Below are positions 4,400-5,956 of a stretch of DNA of 5,956 nucleotides, in pieces. The notes beneath the pieces are model-generated. The model was not told the origin of the DNA. It did not search any database and worked only from the letters and a program-made list of their open reading frames with translations. Numbering within the stretch: the stretch's first letter is position 1; each line of letters begins with the position of its first letter. This DNA is from Candidatus Thalassarchaeaceae archaeon (GTDB lineage Archaea; Thermoplasmatota; Poseidoniia; Poseidoniales; Thalassarchaeaceae): NCBI GenBank assembly GCA_013330385.1, contig DUIL01000195.1, positions 1 through 5,956 on the forward strand, in the 5' to 3' direction. The translations under genes and the position numbers were made by a program.

Positions 4400-5941
4400 A
4401 TGGTTGAAAACAACAGATTCGACACACTAGATTTGAGACCTAGAATCGCTCAATCCATTGAAGAAATGGGCTTTGAGATTATGACTCCTGTTCAGCAGAA
4501 AGTAATCCCACCAGCGCTTGAGGGTCGAGACATTCTAGCAACTGCACAAACAGGAACTGGAAAGACCGCAGCATATGGAATTCCAATCCTACAATCAGGA
4601 ATGCGCTCACTAGTTCTCGCCCCTACTCGAGAACTAGCATTACAGGTACAATCTGATTTAGATCGGATGTGTGGTGGAACCACACCTTCTGTTTGTTTAA
4701 TTGGCGGTGCTCCATTCAGAGATCAGAAAAGAGCCTTGAAGAGACGTCCTGAATCGAATGTTGTTGCAACACCGGGTAGATTATGTGACCACATCGACCA
4801 AGGTACTGTACATTTGGATGATATAGAAATATTCGTTCTCGATGAAGCCGATGAAATGCTTAGTATGGGGTTCTCAGAGGACTTGAATCGGATTACCAAA
4901 GTTATGCCTAGAGACCGTCAAACTTTGCTTCTAGCTGCTACAATGCCGAAAGGGGTTGAAAGATTGGCTAAAGCCGCCCTCCAAGATCCAGTACAAGTAA
5001 GCGTAGGTGGAGGACGTTCGAAGGTAGCAGATACCGTCGAACAATCTGTATTGATTATACCCAAAAGAAGTCGTGCTCAAGCCATTGAGAGGCTATTGAT
5101 TAGGTATGACCCAGAAGCCTGTATTGTATTCTGTAAAACTCGAACCAGAACCGAAGAGTTGGCCAAAGAATTGTCCCATATGGGCGCAGAACCATTGCAT
5201 GGCGGGTACCAACAAAAGCATCGAGACAATGTAATGGGAAGATTCCGGCAAGGAAGGAGCAATCTACTGGTTGCAACAGATGTTGCAGCAAGAGGGCTTG
5301 ATGTCGAGGCTGTGGAATTGATAATTCAAGACGATATGCCGCAGAATTCTGAAGTTTATGTGCATAGAGTTGGACGTACTGGAAGAGCCGGTCGTCATGG
5401 TAAGAGCATCCTATTGGTCTCAAAGGGTGTTAGTCGCCGTATTGGAATGCTAAAGAAAGTGGCAGGTCAATTAGACAAGGAACCGCTTCCTACTGCTGCT
5501 GAGGCAGAAGAATTGCAAACCCTTCGTTTAGTAGAAGATATGCTTGGAAATGAACCAAGTAAATTGGCAAAAACAGCATATAAAGCCGCACTAGAAACAA
5601 ATCTAACTGCAGAAGAAATCGCCTTAGCGGCTATTGAAATGTTAGTACATGATACTGATGAAAATAATAATGATTCAAACAAGAATGGTTCAACTGCTCT
5701 CGCTCTTGCTGTTGGTAAGATGGATCGTGTTCGCCCGAAGGATTTGGTTGCAGCGATTTGTAATGATGGCGGGTTGAATGGAAATAAGATTGGTAGAATC
5801 GACCTTCTCGATAAAATCAGTGTCATTGAAGTTCCTTCATCAGAAATTAATGGATTAGTGTCGGCACTATCCAATAGCAAATTCCGAGGAAGAAAGTTGA
5901 AACCTAGGCATGCGGATGATTGGGAATTTGCCTACAGATGA
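4400..5941 (+). CDS. DEAD-box ATP-dependent RNA helicase with C-terminal DeaD/DbpA-type RNA-binding domain
   Basis: This cytoplasmic helicase remodels structured RNA, as bacterial DeaD/CshA/DbpA do in ribosome assembly or mRNA turnover. The protein has 513 aa from the ATG at 4400, chosen for GGAGGGG 8 nt upstream. A longer form from 4352 would add 16 Gly/Ala/Met-rich residues. In order: Q motif (Phe7, Gln32), motif I AQTGTGKT (49-56), Ia PTRELAL (75-81), GG (102-103), Ib TPGR (124-127), II DEAD (148-151), III (179-181), IV VFCKTR (243-248), V ATDVAARGLD (292-301) and VI HRVGRTGRAGRHG (322-334). Motif III reads AAT instead of the usual SAT. That serine-threonine pair helps couple ATP hydrolysis to unwinding. 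A linker rich in Asn/Asp (418-431) leads to an RRM-like domain (about 438-504) with MDRVRPKDLVAAI, IGRIDLLDKISVIEVP and FRGRKLKPR, the pattern of the DeaD/DbpA C-terminal domain. This may be of bacterial origin. It diverges from the tRNA-modifying dus gene. Confidence 0.95.
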   Translation: MVENNRFDTLDLRPRIAQSIEEMGFEIMTPVQQKVIPPALEGRDILATAQTGTGKTAAYGIPILQSGMRSLVLAPTRELALQVQSDLDRMCGGTTPSVCLIGGAPFRDQKRALKRRPESNVVATPGRLCDHIDQGTVHLDDIEIFVLDEADEMLSMGFSEDLNRITKVMPRDRQTLLLAATMPKGVERLAKAALQDPVQVSVGGGRSKVADTVEQSVLIIPKRSRAQAIERLLIRYDPEACIVFCKTRTRTEELAKELSHMGAEPLHGGYQQKHRDNVMGRFRQGRSNLLVATDVAARGLDVEAVELIIQDDMPQNSEVYVHRVGRTGRAGRHGKSILLVSKGVSRRIGMLKKVAGQLDKEPLPTAAEAEELQTLRLVEDMLGNEPSKLAKTAYKAALETNLTAEEIALAAIEMLVHDTDENNNDSNKNGSTALALAVGKMDRVRPKDLVAAICNDGGLNGNKIGRIDLLDKISVIEVPSSEINGLVSALSNSKFRGRKLKPRHADDWEFAYR

Positions 5942-5956
5942 TTTCTGAATCAAAGG

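Noticed and set aside
5100..5423. Minus-strand ORF of 107 codons under helicase motifs IV-VI
   Set aside because: It is antisense to conserved helicase motifs, so the open frame follows from the codon pattern of the real gene.
5467..5880. Minus-strand ORF of 137 codons under the helicase 3' end
   Set aside because: It is antisense to a strongly conserved helicase and RNA-binding domain, and its Ser/Leu-rich translation shows no motif.
1..5956. CRISPR arrays, tRNA or rRNA genes, insertion sequences, attachment sites
   Set aside because: No regularly spaced repeats, cloverleaf sequences, transposase motifs or terminal inverted repeats were seen on reading the window.

Overview
The window most likely comes from an archaeon with moderate GC content. 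A planktonic member of the Thermoplasmatota, such as Marine Group II/III (Poseidoniia-like), would fit. This placement is inferred from three things: a crotonase domain with the long insert seen in archaeal fused 3-hydroxyacyl-CoA dehydrogenase/enoyl-CoA hydratase proteins, a run of archaeal-style winged-helix regulators, and AT-rich TATA-like elements upstream of genes. No rRNA or tRNA is present to confirm it.

Layout. Positions 1-624 hold the 3' end of a beta-oxidation gene (plus strand). Positions 625-908 are intergenic, with a doubtful minus-strand small ORF that has a CxxC...CxxC motif. Positions about 909-3269 carry three consecutive plus-strand genes for winged-helix DNA-binding proteins: an HxlR-family regulator, a protein with an N-terminal hydrophobic segment and two winged helices, and a larger protein with an internally duplicated winged-helix module. 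This block converges on, and overlaps by 28 bp, a minus-strand tRNA-dihydrouridine synthase gene (3242-4231). A divergent AT-rich promoter region follows. A plus-strand DEAD-box RNA helicase with a DeaD/DbpA-type C-terminal RNA-binding domain fills most of the rest (4400-5941).

How the genes relate. The synthase and the helicase both act on RNA and share a divergent promoter region, so co-regulation of RNA modification and RNA remodelling is possible but unproven. The three regulators are 72 and about 70 nt apart and could be one transcript. Their targets cannot be read from the window. An imperfect dyad over the TATA-like box of the first regulator suggests autoregulation. No mobile element, CRISPR array, phage gene or tRNA was seen. 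The least ordinary parts are the regulator cluster, the duplicated-module protein, the membrane-anchored regulator and the altered motif III of the helicase.
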